The notes: generated by a model not told the origin, from the letters alone. 32,978 nt of DNA from Candidatus Obscuribacterales bacterium (GCA_020050835.1 JAGVKB010000125.1:1-32978), one strand, 5' to 3'. Counted from the stretch's first letter, positions 8,901 through 18,581 are shown. Translations and numbers: made by a program.

Positions 8901-10079
8901 TTACCTTCCGCGCAGAACATCTGATATTAACAAGCGGGTAGCTTCATGTGCTGCGGAAAGCGAAAATTGTTCACTGGCAAAAGCGCGTGCAGCCAAACCG
9001 ATTTCAATGCGGATTTTGCTATCAGCCAACACAGACGTAAGAGTCGTCGAAAGTGCCTGTATGTCTCCAATCGGAACTAAGAGACCGGTTTTTCCATGTT
9101 CAATTATTTCTCTTATCCCGCCCATGTCTGTGCCAATTACTAATTTGCCGCTGAGCTGGGCCTCCACCACTGCTCGTCCAAATGGTTCTGGACTCGACGA
9201 AGGATGAACCACAATGTCACACATCGAAAGCAGAGCCTCCGGATTGTCTTTGAACCCGGCAAAAATTACCCTATCACTAATCTGAAGCTGGTGGCTGAGC
9301 AGCTCTAGTTCACCTAAGAATTCATTCTCGCCGAACAATGGAGCTCCCACCAACAGTAGCATTGTTGTAGGATGCTGCTGTGCAAAAGCTTTCATTAAAA
9401 CGTCTTGACCCTTCCAGCGAGAGATCCTGCTAAAGCATCCAATAATCACTGCGTTCTCGGGAATCCCTAGGTCTTGCCGTAAGTTCTCTATCGTATCCTT
9501 GTTGGTCCTCGTGAATCGCAAGTGATCGAAGCCCGGATAAATTACGCGTACCTTGCTCGAATGCCCTCCTGCTACCAAGTAGGCTTTGATTGTAGCGTGT
9601 GAATTGGCGACAACTGCTGACGCTAGGTATCTAGCTGTTAGGGTAAATACAATTCTGTTGATATGGCTAAAATGTTGATATGAGAGAATATCCCTCAAAT
9701 GAATGATTACCGGGCGACCAGACCAAAGTCCGGCTAGCGAGCCAATTACGCTTGCTTTCAGTGTATTTGCATAAATTAGATCAAAGTCCTTTGCAAGTCT
9801 TCCCAATTTCGCAGATAGCTTCAATACATCGTATGTTGATGTTGCTAACGTAGCTGGTTCAGATTCTCGATGAATGTAGCTAAGGTCAACATCTAGCTGC
9901 TGTACGGTGATCCCAGTTGCTGATCGAAGCCGATCTGCCAGTGGTCCGGATTGAAATACCACACAGGTGCCATTTTTCGAGTATGGAGTGACCAGATCGA
10001 TTAACGATATCTCTGCGCCTCCAAGTTGCCCGGAGTGAGTAAGGAATAGCACTGCTGGTGATTCAGTGTTTTTTTGCAT
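8901..10079 (-). CDS. GT4-family glycosyltransferase
   Basis: A GT-B retaining glycosyltransferase of about 392 residues. The acceptor side starts VLFLTHSGQLGGAEIS. The donor side has CFSRISRWKGQDVLMKA, the EX7E motif (E-PFGRAVV-E), and TDMGGIREIIEHGKTGLLV. I prefer the ATG at 10079; a TTG at 10088 is in frame but has no ribosome-binding site. Either start overlaps the end of the upstream GT4 gene (10063-11199), by 17 or 26 bases, so the two are probably translationally coupled. Sequential action on the same repeat unit is an inference. Confidence 0.93.
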   Translation of the reverse strand: MQKNTESPAVLFLTHSGQLGGAEISLIDLVTPYSKNGTCVVFQSGPLADRLRSATGITVQQLDVDLSYIHRESEPATLATSTYDVLKLSAKLGRLAKDFDLIYANTLKASVIGSLAGLWSGRPVIIHLRDILSYQHFSHINRIVFTLTARYLASAVVANSHATIKAYLVAGGHSSKVRVIYPGFDHLRFTRTNKDTIENLRQDLGIPENAVIIGCFSRISRWKGQDVLMKAFAQQHPTTMLLLVGAPLFGENEFLGELELLSHQLQISDRVIFAGFKDNPEALLSMCDIVVHPSSSPEPFGRAVVEAQLSGKLVIGTDMGGIREIIEHGKTGLLVPIGDIQALSTTLTSVLADSKIRIEIGLAARAFASEQFSLSAAHEATRLLISDVLRGR

Positions 10080-11199
10080 GCTTCTCAATGAGTTCAGAAT
10101 AGAGGCTGATAAACGCGTCAGTCATTCTAGAAACGCTATACTTTGCCGCGTTGTCTACACCGGCAGTGATTAAATTCAATCTGACTTCTGGCTCTTGAAG
10201 TCGTAGGAGCTGCCGAGACAACTCTTCAACATCTGTTGGGTCAACAAGCAACGCTGCATCTCCTGAAACGTAGGTTAGTGGTGGGATGTTGCTTGTAATC
10301 ACTGGGCATTGGCAGGATTGAGCTTCGATGACCGGCCAGCCGAAACCCTCTGCGAGAGATGGATACAATAGCCCTAATGCGCGACTGTATAGCGCTCTCA
10401 ATTGTGTGTCTGTGGGACTCACTACTTCGACTAACCGGTGTGCGATCCCCAATTCACTGCTGCGCAATCGCGAAGAATCCGAAAGCGGCGCTCCCACAAT
10501 GACCAGTTTACCGGACCAATCTGATTTAGTTCGAGCCACTACCTGCAGTACTGTCTCTCTGTTTTTTCTTGGTAAGTCAGAGCCGACGGTCAAAATATAC
10601 TCGTCCGTACTCGCGATGCCAAATGTTTCGATCTGCTGATTCGCTTCTTTGGAGGTCATAGGAGAAAAAGTCGGATCCAGCGCGTTTTCAATTACTCGAA
10701 CAGACTCTGGGTCAGACTTCCCAGTGAGCCTAATTACGTCCAACTCAGTTGTTTTAGATACACAGACTACCATCTCTGCCCGTCGTAAGCCCGCTAAGTT
10801 GGCTCTGTGCAGCCACTTCCCGATCTTCGACAATTTTGCGGGGGAATTTTCCTTGAGTGACGCTTTGATGCCTACCATGTCATGGCAAGTTATCAAGTTG
10901 GGGCGAGAACTCAGGACGAACGAATAGGTCGCATTGTGATGATCGCAAATGTGCACTATATCCGACTGCTGGGCGCGAAACTGCAGTTCGAACGGAAACA
11001 GGAAGAATTTCGAGAAGTACCCGGTCCATTTTGCCAGCCCATGATTCTTGGCCAGCTCCGAAGGTATGATTTGTCTTGGGGCGAGCGTTGCGACTGTATA
11101 GCCTCGAGACCGAAGACCACTGCATAAGAGGTCTGCATACCTGTCCATGCTTCGAAACCCATCCAGTGGATAATCTGTTACGAGCAGGATTTTACGCAT
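10063..11199 (-). CDS. GT4-family glycosyltransferase (mannosyl/rhamnosyltransferase-like)
   Basis: A GT-B glycosyltransferase of 378 residues. It starts KILLVTDYPLDGFRSMDRYA. The donor-site features are ILTVGSDLPRKNRETVLQV, LYPSLAEGFGWPVIEAQ (EX7E: E-GFGWPVI-E) and CPVITSNIPPLTYVSGDAALLVDP. The last block, with its proline pair and 'SGDAALLVDP', is typical of the mannosyl/rhamnosyltransferase-like branch of GT4, but the donor is not proven. It is the first gene of a two-gene leftward operon, divergent from the ABC exporter gene at 11360 over 160 bases. Confidence 0.93.
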   Translation of the reverse strand: MRKILLVTDYPLDGFRSMDRYADLLCSGLRSRGYTVATLAPRQIIPSELAKNHGLAKWTGYFSKFFLFPFELQFRAQQSDIVHICDHHNATYSFVLSSRPNLITCHDMVGIKASLKENSPAKLSKIGKWLHRANLAGLRRAEMVVCVSKTTELDVIRLTGKSDPESVRVIENALDPTFSPMTSKEANQQIETFGIASTDEYILTVGSDLPRKNRETVLQVVARTKSDWSGKLVIVGAPLSDSSRLRSSELGIAHRLVEVVSPTDTQLRALYSRALGLLYPSLAEGFGWPVIEAQSCQCPVITSNIPPLTYVSGDAALLVDPTDVEELSRQLLRLQEPEVRLNLITAGVDNAAKYSVSRMTDAFISLYSELIEKHAKKH

Positions 11200-11359
11200 G
11201 GCGTACAGAGAATGGCAGAGCAGGTACCGATCCTTCCTAGTATATTAACTGAGTTCCAGATGCTCAAGCAGCAAACAGCCACCGGCAAGTGCTAGTAATG
11301 AGTTGGATCGGCTATAGTACCCTGTAACTAGTTTAGATACAGGAATTGGCTCGATATTC

Positions 11360-13159
11360 ATGGGCAAGAGTTCCCTCATCATTGAATCGATCAGGAAGCA
11401 CTCTGGTTGGGTGTCTTTGAGCCTTCTCTTAGCGTGTTTAGGAGCAATTTTTAGCGGTGTCAGCATCGCAATGATTGCTCCGGTGCTCATAGGGTTGCTT
11501 GGGCTCGATCTAGATCTGCGAGGACTCCCGGGTCCCTTCCAGAAAGTCACAAACATCTTTGAGTTAACTTCTCCCGAGTTGCGCACCGTCTTTGCAAGTG
11601 CCTTCATCATTGGCACTATGCTCTTGAAAAACGGATGCTTGTATGCGAGCTCAATTGCCAGCTCCAATGTCTCCCGCTTAATCGCGCGTGACTTGAGAGA
11701 AAGGGCGGTCAATCTGCTAATCCGGGCTGATATGAAGTTCTTTGTTCGTTCCAGCGTCGGAACCATTAGTGATAGCCTCCTTCAGGAGGTGGATGATGTT
11801 TCACATGCGGTGTTTCATCTCTGTCAGGCGGTTTCTGGACTGATTGCTATCATCGTATTAGTGGCCATTCTGATTTCATTGTCATGGCAGTTACTCCTGG
11901 CGACACTCCTATTGCTGGCCGTCCTTATGGTTGTCAATCAATCGGCAATCAAGCGATCAAGAATAGCGGGCCGGCAATCTGTGCACAGTGCTCAGCTCCT
12001 ATCCAAAGGAATGCACGAGGTCTTTGGAGGTATTAGGCTTGTGAAAGCGACAGCTTCAGAAGCGCGAGAAGCCGAGCGTCTTATCGCTTTGTCGAGCGAG
12101 CGTACTGACGCACAATTTCATGCTGAAGCGGCTGGATTATCAATTGGACCGATGGGTGAAGTGGTTGCAGTTTTGGCTCTCGTCGGAATTGTTTGGCTCT
12201 CAAGGGTTTTTATGCCTGGCCAGCTTCATGGACTTTCAGCACTACTTCTGACATTCTTATTTGTGCTGTTTCGGATGCTTCCGCTTATAAGTCTCGTAAA
12301 TTTCAGACGGAGCGAGGTAGCCCGCTTCCTCGCAAGCGCGGACATCCTGTCTGTTTTGTTGACCAGCGAGGACAAGCTGCTGATAGAGGATGGAAGTACT
12401 GCTTATACCAGTCTTCGAGATCGAATTGAATTCGCATCCGTGTCGTTTTCCTATGGGACAGAGACCAATTTGGTGCTCGATGCAGTCAGCTTTTCTGTTC
12501 CGAAGGGCGCGACTATCGCCTTAGTTGGGCAGTCTGGTTCCGGTAAGACAACCTGCGCAGATCTTCTTATGAGATTCTATGAGCCCAACACCGGCAGCAT
12601 CACAATCGATGGACGAAAGCTATGCGATTACGAGCTTAGATCACTGAGGAGAAGTGTTGGGGTAGTCAGCCAGGATACGTTTCTCTTCAATGACACCCTT
12701 GCGTACAATATCAAGTATGCAAGACCGGATGCTTCCGAAAGCGAGGTTGTTGAGGTTGCAGCGCGAGCCCATGCTATGGAATTCATCGAGCGACTTCCGC
12801 ATGGATTCGATACAATCATTGGCGATCGTGGTGTCATGTTGTCGGGCGGGGAACGGCAACGAGTAGCTATCGCTAGGGCATTGCTTCAGAAGCCAGACAT
12901 ACTAATCTTGGATGAAGCCACCAGTTCGCTGGATTCAGTTGCGGAGCGGCTAATTCAAGTGGCCTTAGAGGACTTGCTGCGAGATCGCACCACGCTTGTA
13001 ATTGCGCATCGCCTGTCGACGGTCCAGAATGCGGATAAGATATTTGTTTTGCACCAAGGAAAGGTTGTGGAATCAGGCTCGCACTCTGAGTTAATGGATA
13101 GAGACGGCCATTACAAGCGTTTATACGTGACGCAATTTGCTGAGGCTGTGCCAAGTTAA
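11360..13159 (+). CDS. ABC exporter (MsbA/PglK-type half transporter)
   Basis: A full-length ABC half-exporter: an N-terminal six-helix membrane domain (about 1-335) fused to a nucleotide-binding domain (about 350-599). Visible motifs in the ATPase are Walker A GQSGSGKTT (about 389-397), the Q-loop GVVSQDTF, signature LSGGERQRVA (about 494-503), Walker B ILILDEATSSLD (about 513-524) and the switch histidine in VIAHRLST. Relatives flip lipid A (MsbA) or lipid-linked oligosaccharides (PglK). With no Wzx in the locus, flipping the undecaprenyl-linked unit is the likely role. The next gene, a GT4, begins 31 bases downstream. The ATG start has no strong Shine-Dalgarno. Substrate assignment is inference. 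Confidence 0.94.
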   Translation: MGKSSLIIESIRKHSGWVSLSLLLACLGAIFSGVSIAMIAPVLIGLLGLDLDLRGLPGPFQKVTNIFELTSPELRTVFASAFIIGTMLLKNGCLYASSIASSNVSRLIARDLRERAVNLLIRADMKFFVRSSVGTISDSLLQEVDDVSHAVFHLCQAVSGLIAIIVLVAILISLSWQLLLATLLLLAVLMVVNQSAIKRSRIAGRQSVHSAQLLSKGMHEVFGGIRLVKATASEAREAERLIALSSERTDAQFHAEAAGLSIGPMGEVVAVLALVGIVWLSRVFMPGQLHGLSALLLTFLFVLFRMLPLISLVNFRRSEVARFLASADILSVLLTSEDKLLIEDGSTAYTSLRDRIEFASVSFSYGTETNLVLDAVSFSVPKGATIALVGQSGSGKTTCADLLMRFYEPNTGSITIDGRKLCDYELRSLRRSVGVVSQDTFLFNDTLAYNIKYARPDASESEVVEVAARAHAMEFIERLPHGFDTIIGDRGVMLSGGERQRVAIARALLQKPDILILDEATSSLDSVAERLIQVALEDLLRDRTTLVIAHRLSTVQNADKIFVLHQGKVVESGSHSELMDRDGHYKRLYVTQFAEAVPS

Positions 13160-13190
13160 TGACGACCGACTTGCCTTTGCGAGGTCAATC

Positions 13191-14327
13191 TTGCGAATTC
13201 TTATACACTCTCAAAACTTCCTTCCACAGGTCGATGGAATAGTTGTTGCTACGGACTTCCTTGCTAGGGCCTGGCAGCAGAAAGGCTTTCGAGTTACAGT
13301 TGCAACTGAGGCCGCCTTTGCCAATACGCATTTCCCGTATCGCGTAGTATATCGCCCAACAAGTGGGCAGCTAAGTTCCTTGATCAGGGAATCAAATCTA
13401 GTGTGGGTGAATGGTGAGAGCATTCCCAATGTCAAATGTGCTTTGTCTGCTAAGTTGATTCGCAGGCCAGTTGTGTGGACCCATCAGTGTATGTTCATTC
13501 AAGCAGTCGACGGGTTCGGTTGGTACGAAGACCAGCCTGCACCGTTGGCACCGCTCGCATCTTTGTTATTCCACTTTCCACACGCCGGTCTTGTTAATAC
13601 GCTAAAGGCTGCGAAAAATCTCTTTCTTCGACGCCTGACGGCTCAGGTTGTTGATGTCAATGTGGCTGTATCAGCGCACCTTGACTCACGGCAATGCCTT
13701 CCGAGGCAAGTGGTAATTTATAATCCGTTTGAGATGGATAGCTTTGGTAGAACTAGCTTATCCCAGGCAAAGGAGGACTTGGCTAATTCTGATTGCACCT
13801 TTGCCTTCCTCGGAAGGCTCGTTTCGGGAAAGGGAATATTTGATCTGGTGCGCGCATTTGCCACTATTTGCGACCAACGAGCGCGCTTAAAAATAATTGG
13901 AGATGGGCCAGATCGTCTCCGACTTGAGCAGTTGGTTGCCGAACTTGGATTGAATGGACAAGTGGTTTTTTCTGGATTGAAGACGGGAGATGAACTTGTC
14001 GCTGAGGTGCGCAAGTCTGGTATCTTTGTTTTGCCATCAATCTGGGAAGAACCGATGGGAATTGTTGGTCTGGAACTCATGGCTGCTGGCAAACCGCTTA
14101 TTGTCTCACAAGTAGGTGGGTTGTCCGAATGCACTGGTCCGGCAGCTCTAAAAGTACCAAATGGCAATGTTTCGATCCTTGCCGAAACGATGACAATATT
14201 GCGCGGTAATCTTGTGTTGCAGCATCAGCTAATGGAAGCGTCTCTAGAGCGTGTCCAGCAGTTTCGTCCCGACAATGCAGTCGAAGAATACTTGAGTATG
14301 TTTCGGACGATTTTGAGTGGTAAGTAA
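13191..14327 (+). CDS. GT4-family glycosyltransferase, TTG start
   Basis: A GT-B glycosyltransferase of about 378 residues. The start is placed at TTG 13191, giving LRILIHSQNFLPQVDGI, the normal family N-terminus, with GAGG at 13181-13184. An ATG at 13137 lies inside the ABC gene and would add an implausible 18-residue leader. The donor domain shows FAFLGRLVSGKGIFDLVRA, KIIGDGPDRLRLEQL, the EX7E motif (E-PMGIVGL-E), GKPLIVSQVGGLSE. It follows the ABC exporter closely and is probably co-transcribed. It converges with the GT2 gene ending at 14420. Confidence 0.92.
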   Translation: MRILIHSQNFLPQVDGIVVATDFLARAWQQKGFRVTVATEAAFANTHFPYRVVYRPTSGQLSSLIRESNLVWVNGESIPNVKCALSAKLIRRPVVWTHQCMFIQAVDGFGWYEDQPAPLAPLASLLFHFPHAGLVNTLKAAKNLFLRRLTAQVVDVNVAVSAHLDSRQCLPRQVVIYNPFEMDSFGRTSLSQAKEDLANSDCTFAFLGRLVSGKGIFDLVRAFATICDQRARLKIIGDGPDRLRLEQLVAELGLNGQVVFSGLKTGDELVAEVRKSGIFVLPSIWEEPMGIVGLELMAAGKPLIVSQVGGLSECTGPAALKVPNGNVSILAETMTILRGNLVLQHQLMEASLERVQQFRPDNAVEEYLSMFRTILSGK

Positions 14328-14419
14328 GAGTACTTCCCGCTCTTCAGTATCTTGTGAACTTGTAATAGTCGAGAGAATCAAGCTACCTTGAAGCAGCTTT
14401 CGGGCGCGATCCTGGATGT

Positions 14420-15496
14420 TCAGAAGTTATCTCTGGGCGCAGTTGTACTCAGCCGCCTTACTTCTTCGAAGGACTTCTCTATGTTCCCACGGGCTCTAGT
14501 TAGCAGGTTCAGTCTACCAATCGTCAGTTCAGAATAGAGTGACCAGAAATCTTCGTCTTCAAGCTTCTTCTTGCTAATGCAGCAGTTGAGACGAGCTCTG
14601 AGCTGATAGTAAAGCAATCGAAAAAATGCTCCAATGCACTTTAGCAGCCAGTTACTCCTTAGTCTTGACGTTGGTGTTTGTGATTCCATTTTATATGCGA
14701 TTCGATAAGGTTCGACCAGAACTCCGGCGGCTCCGATAGCGCGACGAAGGCTTCGCAGGTAGCTAAGTTGCAATCGACTAATAGGGATGAAATGGCGTAG
14801 CCTCAGCTCTGGGTCATACCACAATTCCCAGTCGTTCAATCTCAAGGCTAAAACTAGTTCTGTATCCCCTCCTGAACTCAGCTCTTCTCCATAGCGGTCG
14901 ATGGTGCGATATTGGAATCCATTTGCAAGAAGTTGCAACCAGGCCGACTTGCGAACTGTCAAACCGGCGCCCCAAAGACAGTCGCGACTCTCTATTTGTC
15001 CAGCTTTTGCGGATTGCGGACCCACCGCGTAGCAGCCCTTAAAGTGATCGAACCAGATAGGTGGCGTTGATTCAAAGGCAGCTTCGTTATAGCCTCCGCA
15101 AGCTCCGATGTTTGTATTCTGCTGCATGATTTCGTACACACGACTCACCCAGTCATGGTTAACCCAGTTATCATCATCTACGAAGGAAACATACTCAAAT
15201 CGCGCTTCGCTGAACCCGCGAGAGCGAGCGTGCGTCAGTCCAAGCTGGCTCTCTCGAACGATTCGCATTGGAGCGGCAGGTTTTTCTTCCCAAATTTTCA
15301 GTGCAACCTGAGTAGTGTCGTCGTTTGAGCAATTGTCTATCACGAGTACTTCCCACGGACACTCTAGTTGAACTTCTTGCTCTGAAAGGTGCTTCAGGGT
15401 TGGTGGTAACCGCTTCGCGCTATTATGGCAACAAATCACGCAGGTAACACCTTTCCGAATCTTGTTGATAGCGACTCGGTCTTGATGATCTGACAT
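14420..15496 (-). CDS. GT2-family glycosyltransferase
   Basis: A GT-A glycosyltransferase. The core runs VTCVICCHNSAKRLPPTLKHL, WEVLVIDNCSNDDT, QLGLTHARSRG and the DxD region FVDDDNWV, with an acceptor-side acidic motif GGDTELVLALRLNDWELWYDP. The C-terminal ~100 residues form a basic helical extension. ATG 15496 is chosen because GGAGGG lies at 15505-15500, ideally spaced; an upstream ATG at 15541 is in frame but overlaps the preceding FkbM gene. The ribosome site overlaps the FkbM stop (15507), which implies tight coupling. It is the last gene of a three-gene leftward operon with FkbM and another GT2. Confidence 0.92.
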   Translation of the reverse strand: MSDHQDRVAINKIRKGVTCVICCHNSAKRLPPTLKHLSEQEVQLECPWEVLVIDNCSNDDTTQVALKIWEEKPAAPMRIVRESQLGLTHARSRGFSEARFEYVSFVDDDNWVNHDWVSRVYEIMQQNTNIGACGGYNEAAFESTPPIWFDHFKGCYAVGPQSAKAGQIESRDCLWGAGLTVRKSAWLQLLANGFQYRTIDRYGEELSSGGDTELVLALRLNDWELWYDPELRLRHFIPISRLQLSYLRSLRRAIGAAGVLVEPYRIAYKMESQTPTSRLRSNWLLKCIGAFFRLLYYQLRARLNCCISKKKLEDEDFWSLYSELTIGRLNLLTRARGNIEKSFEEVRRLSTTAPRDNF

Positions 15497-15506
15497 TGAC
15501 CCTCCA

Positions 15507-16226
15507 CTATTTCGATTGAGACTTCGATTGATCTGGTTCATTTCCTGTGCAAATTAGCCATCGATTATGGTTAAGCAAACGGCGGTCAGGCCAGAGTCGT
15601 CGAGGATTTACTATTTTGGGCTCATAGCCAAAACTAGACAATATGTCAATGCATTCCGTTTCGGCTGATAGTCCATGAGTTTCTATGATCAAATGCGGTT
15701 TCCGTCGAGCTAGAACACTGTGGGCACCTGACAACGCAATTGCTTCAGCTCCTTCAATGTCGACCTTGATGAAGTCTGGAGTGAATTTCTGTTCTGCCAG
15801 GTCGTCTATAGTGACCTGGCCTGTCCCGCTTCGGTCGCACACAAATGCCTGAAGGACTTCTATTGGACTATGATTCAAGACAACTGTCTCGCGCATGTTT
15901 GTGACGGCCGCTGGATCGCAGTCGATTGAGAGAACCTGTTGTCCAGTCAATCTTGCAAAGATAAGTGCTTCATAGCCATGTTGTGACCCGACGTCGAAAC
16001 ACTTGAAACCCGGTCGCACGAGCTGCTTGATGTGGGAATTTAGCTCACATTCGTAATATCCGAGAAAAAGAGGCATGTGATAGTGAAAGTTAATTCGAAG
16101 TAAGCACCCGGCAGCTGGCCCTGCCAGAACCCTCCTAAACTTGAAGCCTCCTGGGAGTAGAGAGTTCTTAAGCTTGCGAAGCGCTTTCATCAAAACCGCG
16201 GGCGGTAGCGAAATTCGTGAACTCAT
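15507..16226 (-). CDS. FkbM-family SAM methyltransferase
   Basis: A class I methyltransferase of the FkbM family, which O-methylates sugars and polyketides using S-adenosylmethionine. The SAM-binding motif is FKCFDVGSQHGYEALIFARL, followed by VLSIDCDPAAVTNM. The family hallmark is DFIKVDIEGAEAIAL with KPHLIIETH after it. I set the start at ATG 16226 (AAGAG just upstream), as the conserved region begins soon after. In-frame TTG 16349 would add 41 residues without recognisable sequence. It sits between two GT2 genes and likely methylates a hydroxyl of the repeat unit or of its terminal sugar. Confidence 0.88.
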   Translation of the reverse strand: MSSRISLPPAVLMKALRKLKNSLLPGGFKFRRVLAGPAAGCLLRINFHYHMPLFLGYYECELNSHIKQLVRPGFKCFDVGSQHGYEALIFARLTGQQVLSIDCDPAAVTNMRETVVLNHSPIEVLQAFVCDRSGTGQVTIDDLAEQKFTPDFIKVDIEGAEAIALSGAHSVLARRKPHLIIETHGLSAETECIDILSSFGYEPKIVNPRRLWPDRRLLNHNRWLICTGNEPDQSKSQSK

Positions 16227-16358
16227 GTAATCTCTTGGCTTTAAGTGTACACGGGTGACTTCCTCATTCTCCCGTCTAAGATTGCATTTCTCAATAGGTA
16301 AGGTGAGATTATTGCCTGTTGACGATTTGATTGGCAGCTGCCGCACCAAGAGAACATA

Positions 16359-17315
16359 TCAGTGCTGTCCATGGCATAGCCAAGCTCGACACCCGAGAAT
16401 CCGCCCAAACATGCTAGCTACAAATCGCCTAATAGCCACAGCACCAGTCGAAGGTAAGAACCTCAACATTTGAAGAAAGCCATAGGATCTTCTGCTTCCA
16501 ACAAGTGCGGCCCAAATCAGAAAGATCACTCGGTTAACTTTCGGACTTTCCATCAGAGCGAGAGTTTCATTGTGCACCGCGTCGATGCAATTCTCCCAGT
16601 CAAATTCTTCGCGCTGGCTGCGTTCCCAGCGTTTGGCTGGGTAGTGGTCGACAGCAATCTGAGGATCATAGACGAGTCTCCAACCCGCTGCACTAAGCTT
16701 CAATCCCAGCGCGAGTTCGTAATGAGGCTGTGCTCCGAATCCTCGTAAACGCGTATCGAATCCAATCTCTTTGACAATTGAGGACCGGTAGGCACAGTTT
16801 ACCCCCTTCAAGAAATCGACATCTCTTGCCGGTCCTGTACCAAGATGATGGTTGCCAATGAATTGACCATGCGTGAGCAATTTGCCTACTCGATCCACCG
16901 AGCCTGATTGCACGATTCCCCCTTGATGGACCCAATCTCTTCCGCCCACTCCAGCTACGTCAGGGTTTTCGACAAAGTGTTGCCAAATCTGCATTAACCA
17001 ATCTGTCCGGGGTGCGGCATCATCATCGGTGATGGCGATGATGTCTTCATTTGCCGCCAATAGTCCAGCGTTCAATGCATGAATAACACCGGGGCTGCTT
17101 ACCACAATGACTTTGAGTGCGAAACCAAACTTGGCTGTCTTGATAAATTCATGAGTTTCAATATCCTTGTCCCTTACGATGACAATGACGCTGTCCGGAG
17201 AGTGTGTCTGATTGTTGACTGCTCGCAGACAGCGCTCAAGTTCGCTCACGCGCCTGTACGTAGGTATCATTACTACCGTGCTATAAGTGTTTGAGTTGTC
17301 CTGCATGGGATTCAT
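16359..17315 (-). CDS. GT2-family glycosyltransferase
   Basis: A GT-A glycosyltransferase of 318 residues. It has VVMIPTYRRVSELERCLRAV, IVVSSPGVIHALNAGLLAA, the DxD motif AITDDDAAPRTDWL and GVGGRDWV. A later DTRLRGFGAQPHYELALGLKLSAAGW block matches the acceptor/catalytic-base region of this group. A hydrophobic segment (RVIFLIWAALVG) lies near the C-terminus. It is the first gene of the three-gene leftward operon; the FkbM gene follows. ATG 17315 or 17306 could be the start, neither with a clear ribosome site. Confidence 0.92.
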   Translation of the reverse strand: MNPMQDNSNTYSTVVMIPTYRRVSELERCLRAVNNQTHSPDSVIVIVRDKDIETHEFIKTAKFGFALKVIVVSSPGVIHALNAGLLAANEDIIAITDDDAAPRTDWLMQIWQHFVENPDVAGVGGRDWVHQGGIVQSGSVDRVGKLLTHGQFIGNHHLGTGPARDVDFLKGVNCAYRSSIVKEIGFDTRLRGFGAQPHYELALGLKLSAAGWRLVYDPQIAVDHYPAKRWERSQREEFDWENCIDAVHNETLALMESPKVNRVIFLIWAALVGSRRSYGFLQMLRFLPSTGAVAIRRFVASMFGRILGCRAWLCHGQH

Positions 17316-17477
17316 CAGTAACTTTCGGTAAACGAGATTTTGTCAACGCGCTCTCAATTGACCAGTCAACATCAACATTCTAGTCCGTGACGTGATTATC
17401 GGAGAATGCAATTACTTCCTTTTGCCTGGAGTAAGTCAAAATTAGGTAGCATTAGTGCCGCGTTCGTAGTGTGCTTG

Positions 17478-18581
17478 CTATGTTGAGATGATTTCTTCAT
17501 CAGACAGAATGAATGTCGTGAAATCGTGAAATTTCTGACACGCAATTTCATCATCGAAGTGCTTGATTGCTATCTCGCGTGCCCGGCTTGCTTTAGCGTT
17601 GATGTCGTCGCGACTGAGTTTGGTAATCCACCTTGCACATTTGTTATGAAAAAGCTCGCTGGTAGGAAGCCCCGGCGGGAGGGCCCAGCCGGCTGGTGCT
17701 GCGAAGTCAAAAAAGCCTGGGACTGGGGTCATCGCAACAGGTACTCCGCAAGCTAAGTATTCGGGAAGCTTTGTAGTTAGGCGGTAGTTACCAAGGTTGT
17801 TTGGGAATTGAGTAACAAAGCCTATGTCCATGGCGTTGATGCTTGCAACCACATCGCCCGCACCCAGCTTGCCAGTAAAGATAACTTTGGACCGTAGGTT
17901 ATCGGGGACGAGGTTTTGGAGAAGCTTAAGACCAGAGCCATCACCGACTATCAGCACTGTAACATCCTGGCGACTGATGAGTTTTAGCGAAGCGATCAGC
18001 TCTAGCCCGTAGCAATATGAACTTTGTTTTCTCCAGTTCAACGAGCCTACTACGCCTAGGACCAGCTGTCCAGGCTTAATACCGAATCGACTGCGGGCAG
18101 ACTCACGATCAATTGCTTCGTATGGATGAAATCGTTCAAGATCAACGCTTGCGATTGTGACCGCTCGCCGCGCGCCTAGTTTGAGAGCCATCCCTGTAAG
18201 GTATGGTGTCCAACCGATAAAGCCAGAGCAGGTTGAATAAAGGAGTCGCTCGTAAAGTCCGCTAATGAACGCTAAAGGCAGGCCGGCCGTCACCTCGAAA
18301 TAGCCGGAAATTGGGTCTCCGGAAGATACTATGTAACGCTGCTTCCAGCCAAAGTGGGAACGTATGACATTGACTCCTCCAGCTAGACCCGTTCCTTCTA
18401 GATACACCAGGTCCCATTTCTGTGAGTTCAGAACTTTCCATACTTCTAAAATAGAGTGATACCGAGATACGGATTTATCTACATTGCAGTAAGTGACATT
18501 TGCACTCATTCCAAAAGTTAGCTTCCGTGCTCTAGTTTCGTCATTTGGAGAAGTAACAATACAGAGAATATTGATGGTCAT
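17478..18581 (-). CDS. GT4-like glycosyltransferase with atypical active-site motif
   Basis: A GT-B-type glycosyltransferase of about 367 residues. The donor domain has LGVVGSLNWRKQSSYCYG, VTVLIVGDGSGLKLLQNL and KVIFTGKLGAGDVVASI. In place of the usual EX7E there is TTKLPEYLACGVPVA, as in GT4 branches with a single conserved Glu after Lys-Leu. The acceptor domain is less conserved, with WDLVYLEGTGLAGGVNVI. ATG 18581 (MTINILCIV) is preferred over TTG 18593. It stands apart from its neighbours (162 bases before the GT2 gene at 17315), with a divergent FkbM gene upstream. Family placement is fairly certain; substrate is unknown. Confidence 0.85.
   Translation of the reverse strand: MTINILCIVTSPNDETRARKLTFGMSANVTYCNVDKSVSRYHSILEVWKVLNSQKWDLVYLEGTGLAGGVNVIRSHFGWKQRYIVSSGDPISGYFEVTAGLPLAFISGLYERLLYSTCSGFIGWTPYLTGMALKLGARRAVTIASVDLERFHPYEAIDRESARSRFGIKPGQLVLGVVGSLNWRKQSSYCYGLELIASLKLISRQDVTVLIVGDGSGLKLLQNLVPDNLRSKVIFTGKLGAGDVVASINAMDIGFVTQFPNNLGNYRLTTKLPEYLACGVPVAMTPVPGFFDFAAPAGWALPPGLPTSELFHNKCARWITKLSRDDINAKASRAREIAIKHFDDEIACQKFHDFTTFILSDEEIIST

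Noticed and set aside
11245-11766. 173-residue reverse-strand open frame
   Set aside because: It lies antisense to the start of the ABC exporter, whose membrane domain is unmistakable; the composition looks like a shadow.
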